From: Sulfidibacterium sp036244975
Lineage (GTDB): Bacteria; Bacteroidota; Bacteroidia; Bacteroidales; F082
DNA: 64,000 bases
Reading direction: 5' to 3'
NCBI GenBank assembly: GCA_036244975.1
Contig: BTTE01000001.1
Location: 1-64,000, forward strand
Shown here: positions 33,653 through 42,825 of the stretch, piece after piece
Layout: every line of letters starts with the position of its first letter
How positions within the stretch are numbered: the first letter of the stretch is position 1
Translations under genes and position numbers: made by a program
The notes under the pieces: generated by a model
Databases searched by the model: none
What the model was told of the DNA's origin: nothing
Seen by the model: only the letters and a program-made list of their open reading frames with translations

Positions 33653-35167
33653 TTAATGTTTAAAATGCCGGACTCCTGTAAAAACCATGCTTAATTGATG
33701 CCGATCACAATAAGCGATGGAATCTTTGTCGCGGATTGAACCGCCGGGCTGGATAACTGATTTGATGCCGGCTTTATCTGCTATTTCAACCGAATCGGCA
33801 AAGGGAAAAAAAGCATCGGAAGCCATGACAGCGCCTTCCAGCGAAAGTTCAAAAGCATTGGCTTTTTCGATGGCATGTCGCAAAGCATCCACCCTTGAGG
33901 TCTGTCCGGTACCCGATCCGAGCAACTGTTTGTTTTTGGTCAGTACAATGGCATTGCTTTTGGTGTGTTTCACAATTTTGTTAGCGAAAAGCAGGTCTTC
34001 CACCTCGGCTGCTGTGGGTTTTACTGTTGTTTTGATTTCAAGGTTAGCGTCGGTTTCGGTAACCTCATCGCGTTGTTGCCACAAAACGCCGTTTAGTACA
34101 GATCGAAACTGTTCGCCGGCAAAAGCATAATCTTTCTTTTTCAGGATGATTCGGTTCTTTTTCGATTTTAAGATTTCCAGTGCTTCGGGTTCATAACCGG
34201 GAGTTAGAATGATTTCAAAGAAAATTTTGTTTATTTCGGTGGCTGTGGTAAAGTCAACGGTACGGTTGGTTACTAAGACTCCGCCAAAAGCCGAAACCGG
34301 GTCGCCGGCCAGGGCATTTTTCCAGGCCTCAGTCAGGTTTTCGCGACAGGCCAGTCCGCAGGCATTATTGTGTTTTATCACGGCAAAAGTTGTCTCCTCA
34401 AAATCGTCGATGAGGTGAATGGCCGCATCTAAGTCAAGCAGGTTGTTGTAAGATATGGCTCTGCCGTGAAGCTGCTCGAAAATCTCTTCCGGATGACCGT
34501 AAAAAACACCCTGCTGATGTGGATTTTCACCGTAACGCAACACAGTGGCCTTTTGTTCGCTCTTTTTAAAACTTTGGATGTTGCCCGGATTCATCCAGTT
34601 GAAAATAGCGGTGTCGTAATGCGAGCTCACATCAAAAGCTTTGGCAGCAAAATAACGCCGATCGTCCAAACCGGTTTCACCTCCTTTTTGCTCCAGCAGG
34701 GCAAACAGTTCATTGTACGTTGAAACGGAAGGTACCACCAGCACATCAAGATAATTTTTGGCTGCCGCCCGGATGAGCGCAATACCGCCAATGTCAATTT
34801 TTTCAATGATTTCCTGCTCGTTACGGGTTTGTTTCAGCGTCTCTTCAAAAGGATACAAATCCACAATGACCAGGTCGAAGGTTGGAATAGCATACTCCTG
34901 CAACTGCGCCAGGTCGTTTTCGTTTTCGCGGCGGGCAAGGATGCCGCCGAAGACTTTGGGGTGTAATGTTTTGACTCTTCCTCCGAGGATAGAGGGATAG
35001 TCGGTCAGCGATTCAACCGTATGTGCGGGGAAGCCGTTTTTGGTAATAAAGTCATAAGTCCCACCGGTGGAATACAGTTCAACCCCCGTATCGGATAACT
35101 TTTTTAGGATAGGGAGAAGACCTTCTTTGTTAAAAACCGAAACCAAAGCCGTTTTTATCTTTTTCAC
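33653..35167 (-). CDS. purH: Bifunctional AICAR transformylase / IMP cyclohydrolase
   Basis: A 504-residue enzyme for the last two steps of de novo IMP synthesis, starting at GTG. The N-terminal MGS-like IMP cyclohydrolase domain (about 1-190) begins KTALVSVFNKEGL and contains the STGGT and GGRVKTLHPK motifs. The AICAR formyltransferase domain (about 200-504) has RYGENPHQ, KHNNACG, and the C-terminal SDAFFPFADSVEIA and QPGGSIRD segments. It lies upstream of mreB, a neighbourhood common in Bacteroidota. Confidence 0.97.
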   Translation of the reverse strand: MKKIKTALVSVFNKEGLLPILKKLSDTGVELYSTGGTYDFITKNGFPAHTVESLTDYPSILGGRVKTLHPKVFGGILARRENENDLAQLQEYAIPTFDLVIVDLYPFEETLKQTRNEQEIIEKIDIGGIALIRAAAKNYLDVLVVPSVSTYNELFALLEQKGGETGLDDRRYFAAKAFDVSSHYDTAIFNWMNPGNIQSFKKSEQKATVLRYGENPHQQGVFYGHPEEIFEQLHGRAISYNNLLDLDAAIHLIDDFEETTFAVIKHNNACGLACRENLTEAWKNALAGDPVSAFGGVLVTNRTVDFTTATEINKIFFEIILTPGYEPEALEILKSKKNRIILKKKDYAFAGEQFRSVLNGVLWQQRDEVTETDANLEIKTTVKPTAAEVEDLLFANKIVKHTKSNAIVLTKNKQLLGSGTGQTSRVDALRHAIEKANAFELSLEGAVMASDAFFPFADSVEIADKAGIKSVIQPGGSIRDKDSIAYCDRHQLSMVFTGVRHFKH

Positions 35168-35316
35168 AACTTACTGAATTTTAAATGATTAAACAGATAA
35201 CAGTATTCTATATTTTCTTTTTGCAAAATACAAGGAAAAGATGAATTTTTCCTTTAATTTTGAAAATATATTTTTCGCATGGCGTCAGCGTCAGCATCAA
35301 TGAAATAAATTATAAA

Positions 35317-36558
35317 ATGGTTCTTTTAAAACTCATCTACGAAAGTTTGGTATTTGCCTATAAATCACTAATTATTAATAAGGTGAGAACTGTTCTTTCT
35401 CTTCTTGGCATCACCATTGGTATTTTTTCCATTATTTCGGTTTTCACGATTTTCGACAGCCTGCAGTCGAATATAACGAGTGAAATCAATTCGTTGGGCA
35501 GCAATGTGCTTTTTATACAAAAATGGCCATGGGTGATGGGCGGAGGGATGCCATGGTGGAAGTATTTTCAGCGTCCGCAGCCTACGATAAAGGAGATGAA
35601 AGAGGTTTTGAAAAGGAGCAGCACCGTTGCCGATGCCGCTTTTATGTTTTCGGTTACCCGAAATGTTTACAACGGCGATAATTCAATGGATAACATTCCG
35701 GTTGTTGCCGTTTCTTATCATTACAACAAAGTGATGCCTTTTGATTTGCAAGAGGGTCGCTATTTTACGTTGAATGAAAGTCAGGGAGGCCGGAATCTGG
35801 CCATCATTGGTTCGGATATTGCGAAAAACCTCTTTCCCCATGCAGATCCCATAGAGCGCAGCATCAAAATTTTCGGACGTAAATTGCAGGTTATAGGTGT
35901 GATAAAAAAGAAAGGGGAAAGTGTTTTTGGAAATTCTTCCGATAACTGGATTATTATTCCCGTCAACTATGCCCGTACTTTGGTGGACCCGAAAAATATC
36001 AGATCTTCCATTGTTGTCGTGTCAAAGCCCTATGTGAGTGTTGATGCCATGAAAGATGAGCTGACCGGTATCATGCGTTCCGTTCGTAAGTTAAAGCCTC
36101 GTGCCGATGACAATTTTGCCATCAACCAGACCGATATCATTAATAAAGGTTTTGACAAACTTTTCAGTGTGCTTGCCATGGTGGGATGGATTATCGGTGG
36201 TTTTTCGCTGCTGGTAGGTGGTTTCGGTATTGCCAACATTATGTTTGTATCGGTAAAAGAGCGTACCAGCCAGATTGGCATTCAGAAATCTCTCGGAGCA
36301 AAGAACTATTTCATCCTGTTACAGTTTCTTTTTGAAGCCTTTTTCCTGTCTGTCCTTGGTGGAATAGTAGGTTTGCTGTTAGTCTTAGTCATAACCTATG
36401 CCGGTTCGTCTCTGGTGGGTTTCACCCTCACCCTGACGCTAAAAAATATTTTGCTGGGGATCGGTGTTTCCGGATTTATCGGAATCATATCCGGATTCAT
36501 TCCTGCCTGGAGCGCTTCCCGTCTTGATCCGGTGGAAGCTATGCGGTCAACTTTCTAG
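35317..36558 (+). CDS. FtsX/MacB-type ABC transporter permease
   Basis: A 413-residue inner membrane permease. One N-terminal helix (about 20-45, RTVLSLLGITIGIFSIISVF) is followed by a periplasmic MacB core domain (about 50-240) and three C-terminal helices of the FtsX domain (about 270-405), ending with the cytoplasmic SRLDPVEAMRSTF typical of MacB-type permeases. I choose ATG 35317 over the in-frame TTG at 35260, because the extension is not family-like. No ATPase or membrane-fusion gene is adjacent, so its partner must be encoded elsewhere. Substrates of this class include lipoproteins, peptides and antibiotics. Confidence 0.9.
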   Translation: MVLLKLIYESLVFAYKSLIINKVRTVLSLLGITIGIFSIISVFTIFDSLQSNITSEINSLGSNVLFIQKWPWVMGGGMPWWKYFQRPQPTIKEMKEVLKRSSTVADAAFMFSVTRNVYNGDNSMDNIPVVAVSYHYNKVMPFDLQEGRYFTLNESQGGRNLAIIGSDIAKNLFPHADPIERSIKIFGRKLQVIGVIKKKGESVFGNSSDNWIIIPVNYARTLVDPKNIRSSIVVVSKPYVSVDAMKDELTGIMRSVRKLKPRADDNFAINQTDIINKGFDKLFSVLAMVGWIIGGFSLLVGGFGIANIMFVSVKERTSQIGIQKSLGAKNYFILLQFLFEAFFLSVLGGIVGLLLVLVITYAGSSLVGFTLTLTLKNILLGIGVSGFIGIISGFIPAWSASRLDPVEAMRSTF

Positions 36559-36577
36559 GACATGCCAAGTTTCAAGT

Positions 36578-37144
36578 TTAAAGCATTTCCGGCTTCTGTT
36601 TTTTTCCCTTCATATCGATGAGATAATCTACGTAAAGTTCTCCGTTCAGGGAATAATTTTCGGGTGTAAGATTCAGGTTGATAAAACAGTAATAGGAAGG
36701 TTTTACCTTAGCCCAATCCATAATCCGGGCAGCCGCTTTAAAGGTTCCTCCGGAGGCCAGCACATCATCAACAATTAGAACATGTGTTTCCTCCGCCAAA
36801 GCATCCTTTTTCATTTCAATCACATCTTCACCATACTCTTTTCTGAAAGAAGCGGTATAAACGTCTCCCGGGAGTTTTCCTTTTTTGCGCAGGGGTACAA
36901 AACCAACGCCAAGCTGATTGGCAATGGCTGTTCCCAGGATAAATCCACGTGCTTCAATACCGGCAACCATGGTAACTTTGTTATGAAAAAAGTCTGCTAC
37001 GCTGTTGACCACAATCTCCATGGAAAGTTTACTCATAAACAGTGGTGTGATATCTACAAAACGAATCCCTTTGACAGGATAATCATCATAGAATCGTACC
37101 ATACCGGGGAACATGTCTTTTCTGGCGTTTTCTAAATAAATCAT
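36578..37144 (-). CDS. apt: Adenine phosphoribosyltransferase
   Basis: A 188-residue purine salvage enzyme converting adenine and PRPP to AMP. The type I PRTase PRPP loop is VLIVDDVLASGGTF (near 116-129), and the flexible ARGFILGTAIANQLGVGFVPLRKKGKLPG stretch (given here in short: ARGFILG and VPLRKKGKLPG) identifies Apt. A -7 element TATATTTG lies on the minus strand at 37200-37193. It is convergent with the ABC permease gene. Confidence 0.95.
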   Translation of the reverse strand: MIYLENARKDMFPGMVRFYDDYPVKGIRFVDITPLFMSKLSMEIVVNSVADFFHNKVTMVAGIEARGFILGTAIANQLGVGFVPLRKKGKLPGDVYTASFRKEYGEDVIEMKKDALAEETHVLIVDDVLASGGTFKAAARIMDWAKVKPSYYCFINLNLTPENYSLNGELYVDYLIDMKGKKQKPEML

Positions 37145-37192
37145 AAGGCTTACGCTTAATGAATAAATACTTTCAAGAATCCTTTAACACTA

Positions 37193-37200
37193 CAAATATA
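37193..37200 (-). promoter_or_regulatory. -7 element of apt
   Basis: On the minus strand this reads TATATTTG, a full TAnnTTTG match 48 bases before the start codon. Confidence 0.35.
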
Positions 37201-37279
37201 ATTTAAAAACAGCGTGCTTTGAGCGTTAACGATGAAAAATATTTGCTATTCAAATGTTGGAACGGAATAAAACCGACCC

Positions 37280-39052
37280 TTATTCGTCCGAAAATTCCCG
37301 AAGCAATTTACGGTATTGGGAGAAGACCTGTGCTCTTGAGACAAATCCGAGGTATTTTCCATCTTTGATTACCGGCAGGTTGTAGTTTCCCGTATCCTGA
37401 AATTTCTTTGCTACATCTTCCATAGTTTCATCGGGGCGTACGAGAGGCTCGGGCATATACATCAGTTCATCAACGCAAATAGTATTATAGAGTTCGGGTT
37501 TAAAAATGATGTTCCGGATGTCGTTCATAAAAATGATCCCCTGAAAATTATTATTATCATCAACCACTGCCACAAGGTTTCTTTCCGAGTTTGCCAGTAC
37601 CTGCACCAGATCGCCGAGGTTAGCATTTTTGTTAATGGTTCTGAAGTTAGTTTCAATAAGGTTTGACACTTTCATCATTTGCAGTACCGCTTTGTCTTTG
37701 TGATGCGTTATCAGTTCACCTTTTTCGGCCAGTCGCTTGGTGTAAATGGAATGGCTTTCAAACAGGCTGATGGTCAGATAGGAGAAGATAGCCGTAAAAA
37801 TCAACGGGGCAAACAGCTGATAATTGCCTGTAAATTCTGCTACAAGAAAAATCCCGGTCAATGGCGCATGCATAACACCAGCCATAACACCAGCCATACC
37901 CACAAGGCCCATATTTTTTTCGGGCACATTGGCAAAAGGAAGCAGATTAATCATTTTGGCGTAAAAAACGCCCGCTACGCCTCCCATAAACAACGATGGG
38001 GCAAAAATACCGCCGACCCCGCCACTCGCCCCGGTAGTAGCCATGGCTATCACTTTGAAAACCAGAATGAGAGCCAAAAGTAAAAGCAAATGCCATATTC
38101 TTCCCGAGGAGGCGACTATATTTTGATTTACAAGAACACTGGCGTTGCCGGAGATCAGCATACGCAAAAACTCATAGCCTTCACCATAAATTGAAGGGAA
38201 AATATAAATGATTAATCCCAAAACAATTCCTCCTACCAGTATTTTGTCAATCTTCCGCTTAAACTTATCCATCAAATTTTCTATCAAAAAAGTCGTACGG
38301 GTAAAGTAGAGCGAAACCAAGCCGGTAAAGATACCAAGAAGAGCATAGTAGGGAAGGTTGCCAACCTGATAAGCCTGGCTCAGATGAATGGAAAACAGCA
38401 CCTGATTGCCCATCAGAAAATAGGCCATGGATGCTCCTGTAACAGAGGCAATCAGTATCGGAATAAGGCTGGCCATGGTAAGGTCAATCATTAAAATTTC
38501 CAAAGAAAAGACCGTCGAGGCAATAGGGGCTTTAAAAATTCCGGCGAGGGCTCCGCTGGCTCCTGCTCCTACCAAAATTATAATCGTTTTCCGGTTCATG
38601 TGAAAACGCCGCCCCAAGAAGGAGCCGATGCCTCCACCGGTTAGTACAATAGGGGCCTCAAAACCCATGGAGCCACCGAAGGTAATAGTAAAAATACTGG
38701 CTATCATCGATGAATACAGGTTATGAGATGGCAATCTGCCAAAGCGTTTGGAAATAGCGTGAAGCACAATACTTACACCATGAGACAGCTTGTCCTTTAC
38801 CACATAATTGGTAAACAAAACCGTAAGCGAAAGTCCAATGAGCGGAAGAGCAAGATAGACGTAGTACCCTTTCCCGAAATCAAAACCCCGCGTAACCCAT
38901 TGATGAGTATAATATGCAATATTTTTCAGTAAAACGGCGGAGAGCCCTCCCCATACACCAATAACCACGCTAAGCAGAAGCACTTCCAACCTTAGCTGCC
39001 GGTTGTGGATACTTGTAATAGGCTTTTTTAGTATTCTATGATAAAGATCCAA
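37280..39052 (-). CDS. ClC-family chloride channel/transporter with CBS pair (paralog 1)
   Basis: A 590-residue membrane protein with the ClC fold (about 20-440) and a C-terminal CBS domain pair (about 455-580) that in relatives binds nucleotides. The gating Glu is kept (Glu132 in GSMGFEAP, where the usual Gly is Ala). The residue matching the internal proton-pathway Glu203 of E. coli ClC-ec1 is Ile186, and the N-terminal selectivity loop GSGIP is degenerate (HGVSI). The central Tyr is present in TGNYQLF. These changes suggest channel-like or proton-uncoupled transport. Start is TTG; a close in-frame stop lies upstream. A paralog lies directly upstream. Confidence 0.9.
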   Translation of the reverse strand: MDLYHRILKKPITSIHNRQLRLEVLLLSVVIGVWGGLSAVLLKNIAYYTHQWVTRGFDFGKGYYVYLALPLIGLSLTVLFTNYVVKDKLSHGVSIVLHAISKRFGRLPSHNLYSSMIASIFTITFGGSMGFEAPIVLTGGGIGSFLGRRFHMNRKTIIILVGAGASGALAGIFKAPIASTVFSLEILMIDLTMASLIPILIASVTGASMAYFLMGNQVLFSIHLSQAYQVGNLPYYALLGIFTGLVSLYFTRTTFLIENLMDKFKRKIDKILVGGIVLGLIIYIFPSIYGEGYEFLRMLISGNASVLVNQNIVASSGRIWHLLLLLALILVFKVIAMATTGASGGVGGIFAPSLFMGGVAGVFYAKMINLLPFANVPEKNMGLVGMAGVMAGVMHAPLTGIFLVAEFTGNYQLFAPLIFTAIFSYLTISLFESHSIYTKRLAEKGELITHHKDKAVLQMMKVSNLIETNFRTINKNANLGDLVQVLANSERNLVAVVDDNNNFQGIIFMNDIRNIIFKPELYNTICVDELMYMPEPLVRPDETMEDVAKKFQDTGNYNLPVIKDGKYLGFVSRAQVFSQYRKLLREFSDE

Positions 39053-39178
39053 TATGTCTTTTTTTAGGTCGCCGCAAAAATAATCATATTCCTGTGTTTT
39101 TGTAATCTTAAAAAGAATTATTGCACTAAATCACTGAATCTTGTATTCAGGCTAAGGGGGGACTTCTGTTGGGGTAGT

Positions 39179-40954
39179 TTATTCTTCGGAAAATTCCTTG
39201 AGCAGCTGGCGGTAATGTGAAAAAACATTGGCACGGGAGACAAAACCCACATACTTCCCTTTATCCAGTACCACCAGGTTGTATTTGCCCGAGTGTTGAA
39301 ATTTGCCGGCCACGGTTTCCATGTTGTCGCTTAGTTCCACAATAGCGGACGGGTGAAACATTAAGCTTCTGACAGACACGCTATCGTACATTTTCGGTTG
39401 AAACATGATATGCCTGATTTGGTCCATGACAATAATGCCGAAAAAATTATCGTTATCGTCCACCACCGGGAAAATATTTCTTGTGGAGTCGGCCACTACT
39501 TTAACCAGATCGCCAAGGCTGCCTTCGGGGTGTACTCTGTTAAAATTGGTTTCAATGAGATTCTCAATACTCATCATAATGAGTAATGCTTTGTCTTTGT
39601 GATGTGTAAGCATGTCGCCGTGTTTCGATAACTGGATGGTATAAATAGAGCGATCCACCACAAGCCGTGTTAAGCCGTAGGAGGTAGTGGCCACAATCAT
39701 AATGGGAAAAATAAGGGAATAACCGCCTGTAATTTCAGCAATGAGAAAAATAGCTGTCAGCGGAGCATGCACTACGCCTGCCAGCAATCCCGCCATGCCC
39801 ACCAGTGCAAAATCGCTTTCCGGAAGGCTTGCCAAACCAAAAAAATTAAGGCTTTTGACAAAAAACAATCCTGTCATGGTTCCGATAAACAGGGTGGGAG
39901 CAAAAACGCCACCTATACCCCCGGCTCTGAAAGTGAGCGATGTAGCCACTACTTTCAGAAGAATAATTGCCAGCAACAAAATCAGCGCAATGCCTTCGTG
40001 CCCTTTCAGACCGTAAAAAACACTGTGATTGTAAATAAAGCTCAGGTTCCCCTTTAATGCGGTATTGATAGCATCATATCCTTCGCCGTAGAGCGAAGGC
40101 ATAAGGAAAATTAACAACCCCAGCACAGAGGCTCCTATGAAAAGTTTGGTAAGCCAGCCCGGAATTTTATCAAACAACCTGCCGATGATAACGTACCCTT
40201 TAATGTAGTAAACAGAAATAAGAGCACAAAAAACGCCAAGAGCGAAATAATAAACCGTATCGGACAGATTAAACCGATAGACTATCTGAAAGGGATAAAG
40301 GACATCCTGCCCGAGGAAGGCATAAGATGTAAGCGCTGCCACAATGGAAGCAAGTAACAACGGAACCAACGAGCTCATGGTCATATCGAAAAGAATAACC
40401 TCAAGGGCAAACACAGTGGCAGCAATGGGAGCTTTAAAGATGGCTGACATGGCTGCCGCCGAAGCAAATCCCAGCACAGCGACAACCTGCTTGTAGTTCA
40501 GACCGAGATTTTTAGCAATAAAAGATCCAATGGCAGCACCGGTTACCACCGTCGGTCCCTCCAGCCCGACCGAGCCGCCAAAACCAACCGTAATCGTACT
40601 GGTAATAATGGAGGAAAAGGTATTGTGCGGTTTGATAATTCCGTGGTTTCGCGAAATGGAATACAACACATTAGGAACACCATCGCGCACTGGTTTACGC
40701 AAAACGAATTTTATAAAAAGCAGTACCAGCAAAAGCCCTATGGCAGGATAAACTACGTACAGGTAATTGGAATAATCTATTTCAAAGCCACCGGTGAGTA
40801 GTCTTTTTATGAAAAAAACCAGGTTTTTCATAATCACTGCTACCATACCAGCCAAAAAGCCCACCACAATGCTGAGGACAATCATCAACTGTTTGTCAGG
40901 AATCTTTCTGCTGAGAATGAGTAACCGGTCTGCGAGTCTTCTTTTTCTTTTCAT
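39179..40954 (-). CDS. ClC-family chloride channel/transporter with CBS pair (paralog 2)
   Basis: A 591-residue tandem paralog of the neighbouring ClC protein, same layout: membrane domain about 20-440 and CBS pair about 455-580, ending YRQLLKEFSEE against YRKLLREFSDE in paralog 1. Gating Glu132 lies in a canonical GLEGP; the position of the proton Glu of ClC-ec1 is Val186. The selectivity loop reads DGVPN and the central Tyr lies in TGGYSLI. I place the start at ATG 40954: a TACATTTG -7 element (40972-40965) sits just upstream, inside a possible longer frame from 41041, and the length then matches the paralog. Confidence 0.9.
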   Translation of the reverse strand: MKRKRRLADRLLILSRKIPDKQLMIVLSIVVGFLAGMVAVIMKNLVFFIKRLLTGGFEIDYSNYLYVVYPAIGLLLVLLFIKFVLRKPVRDGVPNVLYSISRNHGIIKPHNTFSSIITSTITVGFGGSVGLEGPTVVTGAAIGSFIAKNLGLNYKQVVAVLGFASAAAMSAIFKAPIAATVFALEVILFDMTMSSLVPLLLASIVAALTSYAFLGQDVLYPFQIVYRFNLSDTVYYFALGVFCALISVYYIKGYVIIGRLFDKIPGWLTKLFIGASVLGLLIFLMPSLYGEGYDAINTALKGNLSFIYNHSVFYGLKGHEGIALILLLAIILLKVVATSLTFRAGGIGGVFAPTLFIGTMTGLFFVKSLNFFGLASLPESDFALVGMAGLLAGVVHAPLTAIFLIAEITGGYSLIFPIMIVATTSYGLTRLVVDRSIYTIQLSKHGDMLTHHKDKALLIMMSIENLIETNFNRVHPEGSLGDLVKVVADSTRNIFPVVDDNDNFFGIIVMDQIRHIMFQPKMYDSVSVRSLMFHPSAIVELSDNMETVAGKFQHSGKYNLVVLDKGKYVGFVSRANVFSHYRQLLKEFSEE

Positions 40955-40964
40955 GGTCAGAGAG

Positions 40965-40972
40965 CAAATGTA
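40965..40972 (-). promoter_or_regulatory. -7 element of the ClC gene pair
   Basis: On the minus strand this reads TACATTTG, a full TAnnTTTG match 10 bases before ATG 40954. It supports that start over the longer reading frame. Confidence 0.4.
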
Positions 40973-41102
40973 AAAAGATTCAGCCTTTCTTGATGCAACA
41001 AGTGAAAAAATTTTACCGTAAGGAAATCCAGACCATTCCAATTCCGGTTTTTTTGTGCGGAAAGTTGAAAAAAGACAACTTCTTTTCTCATTTCAGAAAT
41101 AC

Positions 41103-42596
41103 TCACCAATTGATAAAATGAATTTCAAATCCTGTAGCCTTGTAAGATTCAATCACCTGTATCCTGGAAATTTCAGCCTCTTTTTTGGTTACAAAAGCAT
41201 TGGAAGTACGATGCCCGCGGTCAGCTTTACCCCAGTTGGGAACCTTTTTGATGAGCAGGTCATTAAATTTATAATTCAGGTTATAAGCTGACTTTTCTTT
41301 ATGTATATTACTGATATACAGATGATATTTTGCGTTACCTCCTCCTGTCGGGACACAGAAACAAGAAGAAAAGACATAATAATAGTAAGGACCGTGGTTA
41401 TATTTCGGGATAGGTTGTGCGGTATTTATTTGGGCTTTTTCTATTTTAGGATTCAAATTGTTGCGATAAATCTGCCCGATAAAATTATAACAAACCGTAA
41501 TGCCTGCCACCAACAGATCCATGTCGCCATCGTGGTCAAAATCGCCCCAGAGCGCCTTGCCGTTGCCGACACCGGGGATGCCGGTAACAATTTTTTTAAA
41601 ATTAAAACCCCCTTCATTTTCATAAACTTCGGTATAGGGCCTCTCCATCGATTCCCCGGTCATAACAATATCGGGATCACCGTCATGGTCGTAATCAGCC
41701 ACGTCGATGCTGCCCGATTTCAAAGATCGAATGGAAACCGGAACATTGATAAAAACCCCGTTTTTTTCGTTAGAATAAATCCGGCTGTCGGGAAAACCAT
41801 CTTTGTCCTCGCCACTGATGATAAAGTCGAGGTCTCCATCGCCATCAAAATCTGCCCACTGCGCGTCGCTGTTTTGAAGTTGTACAAAATGCTGTTTTAG
41901 CAGATAATATTTCCCCTTTTCATTAATGTAAATAGCCGTAAACGGGCCGTTGCCATTGTTGCCGGTAATAAGAATATCCAGGTCGCCGTCGTTGTCGAAA
42001 TCGCCCCAGCGGGCAACACCATCGTAAACACCCGGTACCTGGATGGGGTATTTGGTAAAGACACCGTTATCATTTCGGTAGATAGTCGTAACCAATTTGT
42101 TATCATATCGTTTGCCGGTAACCAAAATATCGAGGTCGCCATCGTGATCAAAGTCGCCCCACTCCACCGAGCCGTCAGATAACGGTGTGAACGCCTGAGG
42201 AACAAGTGTAAAATGCCGGTGGCCATCATTGCGATAAAGGTACATTACAGGTTGGTTCAGAGCATTAAGACCGGTCATCACAATATCTTCATCGCCATCT
42301 TTGTCGTAATCGGCAGCCGCGGCATCCCCACGGTATAAAGCCGGAAAGGGAGAATGCAACCGTGCGAATCGCTGATGTCGTTGCACAACGCTAAGCTGTG
42401 AAATAACAAAATGCTTGTCATTCACATAATAATCACCATCCAAGAAGACATCCGGATAGTTGTTGTTCACGTTGAGCCAGCTCATCACCGGTTGCATCAC
42501 CCCTTTAAGACCGGAATTCATTTTGGTAAAAACCTGAGCATTCACAGCCAGGGAAGCCAAAATAAACCACAGAAGGAAAAAGTATTTTTTGTTCAT
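41103..42596 (-). CDS. Secreted FG-GAP/VCBS repeat protein
   Basis: A 497-residue exported protein; the start at ATG 42596 gives a clean signal peptide (NKKYFFLLWFILASLAVNAQ). Six calcium-binding repeats with DxDxDGDxD loops (such as DYDKDGDEDIVMTG, DFDHDGDLDILVTG, DFDNDGDLDILITG and DFDHDGDMDLLVAG) are spaced about 45-50 residues apart between about 95 and 395 and should form an integrin-like beta propeller. The C-terminal 90 residues are a separate domain of unknown type. Such propellers bind ligands or partners at the surface; no enzymatic motif is visible. Its link to the ion genes around it is unclear. Confidence 0.85.
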   Translation of the reverse strand: MNKKYFFLLWFILASLAVNAQVFTKMNSGLKGVMQPVMSWLNVNNNYPDVFLDGDYYVNDKHFVISQLSVVQRHQRFARLHSPFPALYRGDAAAADYDKDGDEDIVMTGLNALNQPVMYLYRNDGHRHFTLVPQAFTPLSDGSVEWGDFDHDGDLDILVTGKRYDNKLVTTIYRNDNGVFTKYPIQVPGVYDGVARWGDFDNDGDLDILITGNNGNGPFTAIYINEKGKYYLLKQHFVQLQNSDAQWADFDGDGDLDFIISGEDKDGFPDSRIYSNEKNGVFINVPVSIRSLKSGSIDVADYDHDGDPDIVMTGESMERPYTEVYENEGGFNFKKIVTGIPGVGNGKALWGDFDHDGDMDLLVAGITVCYNFIGQIYRNNLNPKIEKAQINTAQPIPKYNHGPYYYYVFSSCFCVPTGGGNAKYHLYISNIHKEKSAYNLNYKFNDLLIKKVPNWGKADRGHRTSNAFVTKKEAEISRIQVIESYKATGFEIHFINW

Positions 42597-42743
42597 GTCA
42601 GAGATCTGTTTTCGACCAATAAAAATAAACAATATTTTTGAATGATGGAAAGAATACTAACACTGGCGCGTATTTGTAATACGTGTACAGTTATAGCGCG
42701 CGGTATGGCACGCGAAGCATTCGCGCACCAGTGAGGGAAATCC

Positions 42744-42780
42744 TCTATTCACCACTCACCATTCACCATTTCACCACTCT
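42744..42780. repeat. GGTGAAT-type short tandem repeat, copy 2
   Basis: Four to five degenerate copies of a 7-8-base unit (on the minus strand GTGGTGA, AATGGTGA, ATGGTGA, GTGGTGA) lie before the MltF-like gene. They match the run after ruvB in inverse orientation. Confidence 0.55.
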
Positions 42781-42825
42781 TGTTTCCGGAATTTTACTAT
42801 TTTAGCCATCGCAAAGTACTTTTTT

